7,469 bases of DNA from Candidatus Rokuibacteriota bacterium (GCA_003221595.1 QHSM01000025.1:1-7469), one strand, 5' to 3'. Positions 1-6,499 are shown, counted from the stretch's first letter. Notes: generated from the letters alone by a model not told the origin. A program made the numbers and translations.

Positions 1-174
1 CTTGTCGAGGCCGAGGTGGTGCATGAGGATCTGCTGATCGCGCTCGCTCGCGTTGACGTCGAGCAGGAGGTGCACCGGGTTGCCCGAGAGCCGCGTGAGC
101 ACGAAGACGATGCTGATGACGACCAGCATGCTCAGCACCGTCTGCAGCACCCGCCCGATCAGAAAACGCCACAT
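1..174 (-). CDS. ABC transporter permease, DppB-type, N-terminal 58 residues (partial)
   Basis: This is the beginning of an inner-membrane permease of the dipeptide/oligopeptide/nickel (DppB/OppB) transporter class; the rest lies beyond the left edge. The 58 visible residues start MWRFLIGRVLQ, continue into one hydrophobic membrane segment (about residues 9-27), and then show the family's N-terminal pattern: an LSGNP turn, a short acidic stretch, and a helix ending in LGLDK. The ATG at 174-172 is one base after the TAG of the upstream solute-binding protein gene. No good ribosome-binding site precedes it, so translation is probably coupled to that gene. Position directly after a family 5 binding protein is the normal order for these importers. 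The class is clear; the substrate is not. A DppC-type permease and two ATPases would be expected further left, but this is inference. Confidence 0.88.
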   Translation of the reverse strand, partial: MWRFLIGRVLQTVLSMLVVISIVFVLTRLSGNPVHLLLDVNASERDQQILMHHLGLDK

Positions 175-175
175 G

Positions 176-1807
176 CTAGCGGGCGGCCCGGCTCACGTAC
201 TCCCAGTTGTGAAAGCCCATGTGACCGGGGATCAGTGGCCACTCCCCGACCTTCGGCCCGAGCCCCGCGATGGAATGCGCCGAGCCGATGGCGACGCCCG
301 GCACGTAGTCGGTGAGCCAGGGGCCCATCTCGTCCCGCATGATGCGCACGCGCTCCTGGTAGCTCGGCTGCACGGCGAGCCGATCGACGTACTCGTCGAG
401 CTTGGGATGCTCCACGAACAGGCACAGGGCCGCCTTGGTGTAGCCCGCGCGGTAGAGAACCTCCCACGGCTCGGGCGCCACCAACGGCGAGGCGTAGGCG
501 AGCGCCACCCCGGAGTACGCGCGGGCCCGGAAGTCGGACGCGAAGACGGCGCGGTCCACCGGGCGCCGCTTCACCCGGATGCCGACCTTCTCCCAGTAGG
601 TCGCCACCGCTTCACCGACGTCCGGCAGGAATCCACGCCCCGGCCACGGCGTCAGGTTCATCGTGACGTCGAACCCGCTCGGGTAGCCCGCTTCGGCCAG
701 GAGCGCCTTCGCCTTCGCCGGATCGTACGGGTAGGGCTTCTTCAGCGCGTCGGAGGCCCAGGGGTCCGCGGGATACATGAGCCAGCTTCCGAGCGCGGTT
801 CCGAGACCACCGAGGACGCGCTGCATGATCGCCTGCTTGTCGACCGCCAGATTGAGCGCCACGCGCACCTTGCGCGCGCGCTCGGCGTCGGCCTGCGCCC
901 ACGGCACCTTCGGGTCGTACGTCGCCTTCGTCGGCCACTGCCCCCCGAGAATGATGTAGACCCACGACACGTTCGGCATCAGGAGCGTCCGCACGCCGAC
1001 CTTCTTCAGCTCGTCCGCGTACTCGCCGCCGATCTCGATGACGTCGACGCTACCGGCGCGGAGCATCGCCATGCGCGTCGACGGCTCCGGCACCTTGAGG
1101 AAGACCAGGCGCTTGAAGTGGGGCGTGGCCCGCCAGTGATTCTCGACGGCTTCATAGACGATGCGATCGCCCCGGACGTGCTCCACGAACTTCCACGGCC
1201 CCGTCGCGACGGGATGCCGCTCGGCGCCGTCGTCCTTGGCGGACTCCATGTGGCGCTTGGACTGGATGAAGGCCACCGAGGCGAACAGACCCTGGTTGAC
1301 CTTGTTGCCGAACGCGACGAAGGGCTTCTCGAAGCGCACGGTGAGCGTGTACGGATTCTCGACCTCCATGCTCTTGATCAGCCGGAACTCGGGCGCCAGG
1401 GAGTTGGCGGAGCCGTCCTTGGCGAGGGTGGCGAACGTGAATCGCACGTCCTCCGCGGTCATTTCGCCCCGTCCGTCGTGGAACTGGACGCCCTTGCGCA
1501 GGTAGAACGTCCAGGTACGGCCGCCGTCCGCGACTTTCCAGCGCTCCGCCAGCATGGGAGCGAGATCGCCGGTCTTCGGATCGCGGGTGAGGAGGTTCTC
1601 GTACATCGGCTTGAGGACCACGTCCTCGGCCCCGACGTACAGGTGAGGAAGCCAGCGCTCGTTGCCGAACGTGGCGACCGCCACCGTCAGCGTCCCGGAG
1701 GGCGCCTGGGCGCGCGCCGCGCGGGGAGCGGTGACGATCGACGTGGCGATCGCCGCACAGAGCAGCGCCGTCACGAGCAGCGGAGCGATCGAGAGTCGTG
1801 GTCTCAC
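176..1807 (-). CDS. ABC transporter substrate-binding protein, family 5 (peptide/opine/nickel type)
   Basis: A 543-residue periplasmic protein that would capture a solute and deliver it to the permease encoded next. The start is GTG at 1807-1805, chosen because AAGGAG sits 7 bases upstream (1820-1815) and because it opens directly into a Sec signal peptide: basic MRPR, a hydrophobic stretch to about residue 26, and an ARA-QA cleavage site near residues 31-35. Family 5 hallmarks follow in order: MYENLL near 68-73, a WKVADGGRTWTF..RKGVQFHDG block at 90-112, ATGPWKF at 201-207, R-x-ALN-x-AVDKQAI at 315-327, and YDPAKAKALLAEAGYPSGF at 361-379. Length is normal for the family. The 35-bp gap to the decarboxylase gene and 1-bp gap to the permease gene indicate one operon. 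Ligand is unknown: peptides, opines, glycosides and other organic solutes are all bound by this family. Confidence 0.93.
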   Translation of the reverse strand: MRPRLSIAPLLVTALLCAAIATSIVTAPRAARAQAPSGTLTVAVATFGNERWLPHLYVGAEDVVLKPMYENLLTRDPKTGDLAPMLAERWKVADGGRTWTFYLRKGVQFHDGRGEMTAEDVRFTFATLAKDGSANSLAPEFRLIKSMEVENPYTLTVRFEKPFVAFGNKVNQGLFASVAFIQSKRHMESAKDDGAERHPVATGPWKFVEHVRGDRIVYEAVENHWRATPHFKRLVFLKVPEPSTRMAMLRAGSVDVIEIGGEYADELKKVGVRTLLMPNVSWVYIILGGQWPTKATYDPKVPWAQADAERARKVRVALNLAVDKQAIMQRVLGGLGTALGSWLMYPADPWASDALKKPYPYDPAKAKALLAEAGYPSGFDVTMNLTPWPGRGFLPDVGEAVATYWEKVGIRVKRRPVDRAVFASDFRARAYSGVALAYASPLVAPEPWEVLYRAGYTKAALCLFVEHPKLDEYVDRLAVQPSYQERVRIMRDEMGPWLTDYVPGVAIGSAHSIAGLGPKVGEWPLIPGHMGFHNWEYVSRAAR

Positions 1808-1814
1808 CGCCCTT

Positions 1815-1820
1815 CTCCTT
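1815..1820 (-). promoter_or_regulatory. Ribosome-binding site fixing the GTG start of the family 5 binding protein
   Basis: Read on the minus strand this is AAGGAG, 7 bases before the GTG at 1807. It selects that GTG over upstream in-frame codons, which would extend the frame back into the decarboxylase gene and bury the signal peptide. Confidence 0.8.
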
Positions 1821-1826
1821 CTGGAG

Positions 1827-1836
1827 CGAACGTTCG
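1827..1836. repeat. 10-bp perfect palindrome CGAACGTTCG in the ubiD-like/SBP gap
   Basis: A perfect palindrome sits in the 35-bp space between the stop of the decarboxylase gene (1843) and the SD of the binding-protein gene (1820). As RNA it would make only a 3-bp stem with a 4-base loop, so a strong hairpin is unlikely. It could be a protein-binding half-site pair or chance; no function is claimed. Confidence 0.35.
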
Positions 1837-1842
1837 GCCCGG

Positions 1843-3255
1843 CTACTCCAGGCCGTAATCGGCCCACTGCGCGTCCACCCGGTCGAGATCCTCCCGGGGC
1901 GGCACGGAGCGGGCGGGGAAGGCATGTTTTCGCGTCGCGTCGACGCCCACTTTGGACGACAGCACGGTCTTTCGCTCGAGCTGGTTCACGTCCTCCTCGG
2001 CGACCGAGGGATCGAGCGCCACGCCCGCAGTAGCGCGGTTGACGTAGAGGTCGCGCTCGGGCTGGACGTGCCAGGACATGGCCCACAGAACCTGGAAGTA
2101 GTCGCGGATGTCGATGTCCTCGTCGACCACGACCACCCATTTCGAGAACGACGGATCGAAGGCCCAGGCCGCCCACATCGCGCGCTGGGGCAGGGCGGGA
2201 TGCTCCCGCTTGAGCGAGATGGCCAGGAAGGCCGCGCCGCCTCCGGCCTCGAGCAGGTGCACGTCGCGCACGGGAAGCCTGAGGTCACGCTTGAAGTGCT
2301 TGAGCAGCGCCACGTCGCGGCCGGTGCCGCGGATGCAGCTCGACTCGCTCGGTGGCATCTGGCTGAAGAAGGCCTGGTAGATGGGGTCGGCCCGATGCGT
2401 GATGGCGGTGATCTCGATGATGAAGCTCGGGCCCGACGAGCCCATGTAGCCCGTGTACTCGCCGAACGGTCCCTCGTGCTCCCGGACACCGGCCGGCACG
2501 AAGCCTTCGACGACGATCTCCGCGTGCGCGGGCACTTCGAGATCGCTCGTCTCACAGCGCACCACCTCGAGCGGCGCGCCCCGGAGGGCGCCGGCCACGC
2601 CGAGCTCGTCGCCGCGGATCCGCGCCACGGACGTCAGCGGCACCGTCGGATCGGCGCCGATCACGACCGCGCACGGCGTGGGTTTGCCCTGCCGCTCGTT
2701 CTTCATGATGTGGGCGTACATGTCGCGCCAGGTGGTGCTGAGGAAGAGGCCGAACTTGCGCGGCCCCTTCAGCATGAGGCGATAGGTGCCCATGTTGCGC
2801 TCGCCCGTCTCCGGATCGTTCGAGATCACGCACGGACCGGTGACGTACGGCGCCGGGTCCTGATCGCGGGTCCACCGGCACAGGGGGAGCGCTGTCGCGT
2901 CGATCCGGTCGCCCGTGAGGATCACGTCCTTCACATGGCCCGTGGCCACGCGCACCGGCGCAACCGGATGGCTCTGCGCCTGGGCCCACTTGTCGGCGAT
3001 CTGGTCCACGGTGGTCTCGAGGGCCAGCGCATACACCTCCGGCGACGCGCCGAGGATGCCCGCGACCAGCGGCATGCGGTGCCCCTTGATGCGCTCGAAC
3101 ATGACGGCCGGCCGGCGGGCGGGTGGGATCCGCTGGAAGACGCGCCGGATGACGGCGGCCACCTCCCAGTCCGGGTCGACTTCCTTCTTGACGTGGTGGA
3201 GCTTACCGCGCATCTCGAGAGCGGCCAGATACTCGCGGAGGTCTTTGTAGGCCAA
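1843..3255 (-). CDS. UbiD-family (prenylated-FMN-dependent type) decarboxylase
   Basis: A 470-residue cytosolic protein of the UbiD/Fdc1/AroY family, which reversibly (de)carboxylates aromatic or alpha,beta-unsaturated acids using prenylated FMN made by UbiX. No ubiX is in this window. The start is TTG at 3255-3253, supported by GGAGGTGA 7 bases upstream; it gives the usual MAYKDLREYL N-terminus. Aligning mentally to fungal Fdc1, N154-x4-R159 (NMGTYR) matches Asn168/Arg173, E217 in DELGVAGALRG matches Glu233, and E261/E266 in EGPFGE match the catalytic Glu277/Glu282. The position of the Mn ligand His191 falls in TTWRDMYAH (174-182), where no His is exactly placed. The C-terminal part contains QMPPSESSCIR, VDEDIDIRD and GVDATRKHAFP blocks found in the family. 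First gene of the leftward operon with a peptide-type transporter. Family assignment is firm; the substrate is not, and it is not claimed to be ubiquinone biosynthetic. Confidence 0.93.
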   Translation of the reverse strand: MAYKDLREYLAALEMRGKLHHVKKEVDPDWEVAAVIRRVFQRIPPARRPAVMFERIKGHRMPLVAGILGASPEVYALALETTVDQIADKWAQAQSHPVAPVRVATGHVKDVILTGDRIDATALPLCRWTRDQDPAPYVTGPCVISNDPETGERNMGTYRLMLKGPRKFGLFLSTTWRDMYAHIMKNERQGKPTPCAVVIGADPTVPLTSVARIRGDELGVAGALRGAPLEVVRCETSDLEVPAHAEIVVEGFVPAGVREHEGPFGEYTGYMGSSGPSFIIEITAITHRADPIYQAFFSQMPPSESSCIRGTGRDVALLKHFKRDLRLPVRDVHLLEAGGGAAFLAISLKREHPALPQRAMWAAWAFDPSFSKWVVVVDEDIDIRDYFQVLWAMSWHVQPERDLYVNRATAGVALDPSVAEEDVNQLERKTVLSSKVGVDATRKHAFPARSVPPREDLDRVDAQWADYGLE

Positions 3256-3262
3256 GGACGCG

Positions 3263-3270
3263 TCACCTCC
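3263..3270 (-). promoter_or_regulatory. Strong ribosome-binding site GGAGGTGA deciding the TTG start
   Basis: On the minus strand the eight bases GGAGGTGA match the 16S rRNA 3' tail closely and end 7 bases before the TTG codon at 3255. The next in-frame Met (residue 15) would remove conserved N-terminal residues and has no comparable site. A small palindrome, GACGCGTC (3257-3264), partly overlaps it. Confidence 0.82.
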
Positions 3271-3287
3271 CGCCGATGAGTTGCGCG

Positions 3288-3293
3288 ACTATA
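3288..3293 (-). promoter_or_regulatory. Possible -10 element (TATAGT) for the leftward operon
   Basis: In the 92-bp region between the divergent decarboxylase and ThDP-enzyme genes, the only AT-rich patch is centred on CTATAG. Read leftward it gives TATAGT, five of six matches to the sigma-70 -10 box, which would place a transcript start about 25 bases before the TTG codon. The hexamer 17 bp upstream (CCGCAA on the minus strand) does not resemble TTGACA. Read rightward the same patch gives TATAGC, so it could serve either gene. Promoters in GC-rich genomes are poorly predicted; this is weak. Confidence 0.3.
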
Positions 3294-3324
3294 GCACGGA
3301 GACCGCGACCTTGCGGCGCGACGC

Positions 3325-3348
3325 TGGCCCGGAGTACCCTGGCGGCCA
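3325..3348 (+). promoter_or_regulatory. Small stem-loop carrying the SD of the ThDP-enzyme gene
   Basis: TGGCC (3325-3329) can pair with GGCCA (3344-3348), enclosing a 14-base loop that contains GGAG (3331-3334), the only SD-like motif before the ATG at 3348. The last paired base is the A of the start codon. The stem is only 5 bp and other pairings compete, so it may be chance. The linear SD-to-ATG distance of 13 bases is long. Confidence 0.3.
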
Positions 3349-5132
3349 TGAATCCGATAATCCTGCCCGAGACCCCGCTGCCCTCGGCGTCCCGTGACGA
3401 GCTCTGGTCGAGCGACGCGATCGCGCGCATGCTCCAGGCGCTCGAGGTGCCGTGGGTCGCGCTGGTGCCCGGGGCGAGCTTCCGCGGGCTCCACGACAGC
3501 CTCGTGAATCACATCGGCAACCAGCGTCCGCAGATGCTGCTGTGCCTGCACGAGCAGGGCGCCGTCTCGATCGCGCACGGCTACGCCAAGGCGAGCGGGC
3601 GCATGATGGGCGCCATCCTGCACTCGAACGTCGGCCTGCTGAACGGCAGCATGGGCATCTTCAACGCGTGGTGCGACCGGGTACCCATGCTCATCCTCGG
3701 CGCGACCGGCCCGTGGGATTCCGCGAAGCGGCGCCCGTGGATCGACTGGATCCACACCGCGTCCGACCAGGGCGCGCTCGTCCGCGGCTACACGAAGTGG
3801 GACAACCAGCCCGGATCCGTTCAGGCGGCGTACGACGCCCTCCTGCGGGCCGCGCAGATGGCCACGACGGCGCCGTGCGGCCCGACCTACGTGAACCTGG
3901 ACGCGGCGCTGCAGGAGGCGAAGCTCGGCGATCTCCCGCCGCTTCCGGATCCGTCGCGGTTCCGCGCCCCCGAGGCGCCGCGGCCCGCGCCGGAGCAGGT
4001 CGCCCGGGCGGCAGCGCTCCTGTCGGGTGCGGCATCGCCCGTCATCATGATCGGCCGCAGCCGGCGCACGATGGAGAGCTGGCGCGCCCGGGTCGGGCTC
4101 GCCGAGAAACTGGGCGCCCGCGTGGTGACCGACCTCAAGGTCGGCGCGAGCTTCCCGACGCGGCATCCGCTGTTCGTCGGACCGCCCGGCACCTTTCTCT
4201 CCGAGGCGGCGACGCGCGCGGTGCGCGAGGCCGACGTCGTCCTGGCGCTCGACTGGGTCGACCTGGCCGGCACGCTCAAGCAGGTGTACGCCGACCGGCC
4301 GGTCACGGCCAAGATCGTCTCGGCCTCGTGCGACGTGCACGTTCACCGCGGCTTCAGCATGGACTACTTCGGGTTGCCGCCGGTGGACGTGCAGCTCCTG
4401 GTCGAGCCGGACGTCGCGGTGCCGCTGCTCCTCGAAGCGTGCCGGGCCCGGAGCCACACGTCACCGGCCGCGCCGCCGGCCGAGCCGGGACGCGGCGCGG
4501 GCGACGTGCTGACACTTCGGACCGTCGCCGCGGCTCTCGACGAGGCGACCGCGGGCGTGGAGGTCTGCCTGACCGGGCTGCCGCTCGGCTGGCCGGGCGA
4601 CGGCCGTCACTTCGCACACCCGCTCGATTACATCGGCGGCAACGGTGGCGGCGGCGTCGGCGCCGGGCCGGGCATCACCGTCGGCGCCGCGCTGGCGCTC
4701 AAGGGCTCGGGACGCGTTCCGATCGGGCTCGTCGGTGACGGCGACTACTTGATGGGACTGACGGCGCTGTGGACCGCGACGCACTACCGTCTGCCCTGCC
4801 TGTTCATCGTGTGCAACAACCGGTCCTTCTACAACGACGAGGCGCACCAGGAGCGCGTGGCCCGCATGCGCGGCCGTCCGGTCGAGAACAAGTGGATCGG
4901 TCAGCGGATCAACGAGCCGGACATCGACCTGGCCCTCCTGGCAGTGGCGCAGGGCGCGAAGGGCATCGGCCCGGTCACCGACCCGGCGAAGCTCTCGGGC
5001 GCCATCGCCCAGGGCGTGCGGGCCGTGCTGGACGGCGAGGTGTGCGTGATCGACGCGCGCGTGCGGCCCGGCTACGACGCCGACATCAGCGGCGAGCGCG
5101 CCCCGCGCCAGGAGCCCGTCGGCCGGACGTGA
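3348..5132 (+). CDS. Thiamine diphosphate-dependent enzyme, acetolactate synthase/benzoylformate decarboxylase-like
   Basis: A 594-residue cytosolic enzyme of the ThDP-dependent 2-keto acid decarboxylase/synthase superfamily, which breaks or makes C-C bonds next to a keto group. The order is standard. The N-terminal pyrimidine-binding domain (about 20-195) has the cofactor-activating Glu69 in LCLHEQGAVSIAHGYAKASG. The middle domain spans about 213-366, with PVIMIGR at 231-237. The C-terminal pyrophosphate domain (about 385-575) has GDGDYLMG at 463-470 and NN at 490-491, the Mg/ThDP motif. A glycine-rich GGNGGGGVGAGPG (430-442) precedes it. The ATG at 3348 was chosen because it begins a normal-length N-terminus; upstream in-frame codons add an unlikely basic extension. 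The gene is divergent from the UbiD-like gene and convergent with the LivK-like gene. Specific product cannot be told; true biosynthetic acetolactate synthase is less likely because no small-subunit gene follows. Confidence 0.92.
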   Translation: MNPIILPETPLPSASRDELWSSDAIARMLQALEVPWVALVPGASFRGLHDSLVNHIGNQRPQMLLCLHEQGAVSIAHGYAKASGRMMGAILHSNVGLLNGSMGIFNAWCDRVPMLILGATGPWDSAKRRPWIDWIHTASDQGALVRGYTKWDNQPGSVQAAYDALLRAAQMATTAPCGPTYVNLDAALQEAKLGDLPPLPDPSRFRAPEAPRPAPEQVARAAALLSGAASPVIMIGRSRRTMESWRARVGLAEKLGARVVTDLKVGASFPTRHPLFVGPPGTFLSEAATRAVREADVVLALDWVDLAGTLKQVYADRPVTAKIVSASCDVHVHRGFSMDYFGLPPVDVQLLVEPDVAVPLLLEACRARSHTSPAAPPAEPGRGAGDVLTLRTVAAALDEATAGVEVCLTGLPLGWPGDGRHFAHPLDYIGGNGGGGVGAGPGITVGAALALKGSGRVPIGLVGDGDYLMGLTALWTATHYRLPCLFIVCNNRSFYNDEAHQERVARMRGRPVENKWIGQRINEPDIDLALLAVAQGAKGIGPVTDPAKLSGAIAQGVRAVLDGEVCVIDARVRPGYDADISGERAPRQEPVGRT

Positions 5133-5138
5133 CGGCCG
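5120..5138. terminator. GC stem-loop at the convergent junction (weak terminator candidate)
   Basis: CGGCCG (5120-5125) and CGGCCG (5133-5138) can form a 6-bp all-GC stem with a 7-base loop that contains the TGA of the ThDP-enzyme gene. The right arm lies inside a 10-bp palindrome, GACGGCCGTC (5131-5140). Only 10 bp separate the two convergent stop codons, so a shared terminator would have to sit here. No T-tract follows on either strand, so an intrinsic terminator is doubtful. Confidence 0.25.
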
Positions 5139-5142
5139 TCGC

Positions 5143-6390
5143 CTAGCACGCCTTGCAGGGCGGCCAGTCTCGCGAGTAGACCGGGTTCTTCAGGAAATCC
5201 TCGGCGCGGTACGGCCCGAACTGCGACACGCTGGGGAACGTGTGGATGACCGTGTTCTGCAGCTTCCCCTCCACGCGCTCGACCCGCCGCACGTAGATGT
5301 TCTCGATCGGGTGGCCGTAGTCGTCGAAGCTCACCGGCCCCCGGGGTGCGTCCGTGATGCTCACGCGGCGGAGCGCCGCCAGGAACTTGGCCCCGTCCTC
5401 GGCGTCGCCGCCGATGGTTTCGAACGCGGCCCTGAGCACGCTTCCGGCGACGTAGGTTCCCTCCGCGTAGTAGGACGGCACCTGCTGGTGCTTGGCCTCG
5501 TACGCCTTCACGAACCGTCGATTCGCGGGCGTCGTGAGCGCCGCCGAGTAGTGGAGCGCGGTCACGATGCCCAGCGCCTCGTCGCCCATGCTCCGCAAGA
5601 TGTGCTCGTCGGTGAAGTTGCCGCTGCCGATCAGGGGAATGCGTCCCTTGAGCCCGGCGTCGGAGTACTGACGGACGAACCGGAGCGCGTCGTTCCCGGC
5701 GCCGGCGAAGTAGATCGCGTCCACGTCGCGCTTGAGCCCGGTGATGTAGGGCGCGAAGTCGGTCGTGCCAAACGGCGGCCACAGCTTCTGCACGACCTGG
5801 CCGCCGGCTTCCTCGAAGGTCCGCTGAAAGGCGCCGCAGCTCTCGTGGCCGAACGCCCAGTCCTGACCGATCATCGCGATCTTCCGGTACTTCAGCGTCT
5901 CGTACGTCCACTTGCCGAACGGGTGCCCGGGCTGGCCGGCCGACCACCCGGTGCGGACGACGTAGGAGCTTCGCCGCCGCTGAGTGAGGTCTTCGCCGGC
6001 GACGGTCGGGGACAGGGTCGGGATCTTCTGGCGCTCGATGTAGGAGACCAGCGCGTACGCCTCGGCCGTCGCCAGCGGCCCCACGAGCACGTGCACACCG
6101 TGGCTCTCGGCGAGCGCGCGCGCCTTGTTCAGGGCGATCGGCGGCTTGCCCTCGGTGTCCTCGACGATCAGCTTGGCCTCGCGCCCGGCGAGCTGCTGCT
6201 TCTGCTCCTCCAGATAGAGCGTGAGGCCGTTGACCATCTCCTTGCCGTTCGCCGACAGGGGACCGGTCAGAGGAACCAGGAGGCCGATCTTGATGGGGCC
6301 GCGTTGCGAGAAGACGGAGCCGGCCGCCGCCAGCAACAGCGCCGCCGTGGCGAGCGCAGCCAAGCCAAAACGGGGTGAGCGCAGACTCAT
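5143..6390 (-). CDS. ABC transporter substrate-binding protein, LivK-like (periplasmic type I fold)
   Basis: A 415-residue secreted binding protein of the branched-chain amino acid (HAAT) uptake class. The ATG at 6390 follows a GGAGGAGG ribosome-binding site (6407-6400) and begins a Sec signal peptide: MSLRSPR, then an alanine/leucine-rich core to about residue 24, with likely cleavage near SVFS-QR (28-29). The mature part opens with IKIGLLVPLTGPLSANGKEMVNG (33-55), the usual first strand and ligand-loop region. Later come VGPLATAEAYA (103-113), IAMIGQDWAFGHE (171-183), DAIYFAGAGNDALRFVRQ (224-241) and YYAEGTYVAGSVL (307-319). It ends in CKAC (412-415), a CxxC motif, with a third Cys at 185. 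No LivH/M/G/F permease or ATPase genes lie beside it in the window. In catabolic loci this class often binds aromatic acids, amides or amino acids; the ligand here is unknown. Confidence 0.93.
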   Translation of the reverse strand: MSLRSPRFGLAALATAALLLAAAGSVFSQRGPIKIGLLVPLTGPLSANGKEMVNGLTLYLEEQKQQLAGREAKLIVEDTEGKPPIALNKARALAESHGVHVLVGPLATAEAYALVSYIERQKIPTLSPTVAGEDLTQRRRSSYVVRTGWSAGQPGHPFGKWTYETLKYRKIAMIGQDWAFGHESCGAFQRTFEEAGGQVVQKLWPPFGTTDFAPYITGLKRDVDAIYFAGAGNDALRFVRQYSDAGLKGRIPLIGSGNFTDEHILRSMGDEALGIVTALHYSAALTTPANRRFVKAYEAKHQQVPSYYAEGTYVAGSVLRAAFETIGGDAEDGAKFLAALRRVSITDAPRGPVSFDDYGHPIENIYVRRVERVEGKLQNTVIHTFPSVSQFGPYRAEDFLKNPVYSRDWPPCKAC

Positions 6391-6415
6391 CGCGCGAAAC
6401 CTCCTCCTCGCGCGA
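6390..6415 (-). promoter_or_regulatory. Perfect 8-bp hairpin with the SD in its loop and the AUG at its base
   Basis: The palindromic octamer TCGCGCGA occurs at 6390-6397 and again at 6408-6415, separated by 10 bases. In the leftward mRNA this gives UCGCGCGA, then GGAGGAGGUU, then UCGCGCGA followed by UG. The two arms pair perfectly (six GC and two AU pairs), the loop is the Shine-Dalgarno sequence of the LivK-like gene, and the final A of the 3' arm is the first base of its AUG. A third, imperfect copy (TCGCGCGG) lies at 6423-6430. The pairing is seen directly; a role in controlling translation is inferred. Confidence 0.5.
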
Positions 6416-6487
6416 CTCTCCGTCGCGCGGCGCCGCCATGGTAGCAAGACTCCTGTTCCGCCCACCACATTCGTGGCAGAGTCAGGA

Positions 6488-6499
6488 GGCTCGCGAGCC
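6488..6499. promoter_or_regulatory. 12-bp perfect palindrome upstream of the cyclase gene (operator candidate)
   Basis: GGCTCGCGAGCC is a perfect palindrome centred 28-29 bases before the ATG at 6522, within the 131-bp divergent region. It is preceded by AGGAGG (6484-6489), which overlaps its left edge but leads to no start codon at a useful distance. The position suits a repressor or activator site, or a leader hairpin for the cyclase transcript. No recognisable -35/-10 pair was found on either strand of 6416-6487. Confidence 0.35.

Noticed and set aside
53..1858. A 601-codon rightward open frame opposite the family 5 binding protein
   Set aside because: Its product is rich in Arg, His, Asp and Gly with no domain pattern, the mirror expected opposite a GC-rich gene; the minus-strand reading has a signal peptide, an SD and full family motifs.
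1808..2176. In-frame N-terminal extension of the family 5 binding protein into the UbiD-like gene
   Set aside because: It would bury the signal peptide and overlap a conserved coding region; the GTG at 1807 has a well-spaced SD.
1798..3279. A 493-codon rightward open frame opposite the UbiD-like gene
   Set aside because: Low-complexity composition and no recognisable fold; the minus-strand frame matches UbiD over its whole length.
3276..3347. Earlier in-frame start for the ThDP enzyme at 3276
   Set aside because: The added residues are basic and unlike the family N-terminus, and would overlap the SD region of the divergent gene.
2931..4457. A 508-codon leftward open frame spanning the divergent region and opposite the ThDP-enzyme gene
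   Set aside because: It runs through two well-supported genes and a promoter region, and its composition is that of an antisense shadow.
5242..6378. A 378-codon rightward open frame opposite the LivK-like gene
   Set aside because: No family resemblance; the opposite strand encodes a complete binding protein with signal peptide.
6391..6468. N-terminal extension of the LivK-like protein to an upstream in-frame start at 6468
   Set aside because: The extra 26 residues are Arg-rich and precede the Sec signal peptide; the ATG at 6390 has a strong SD.
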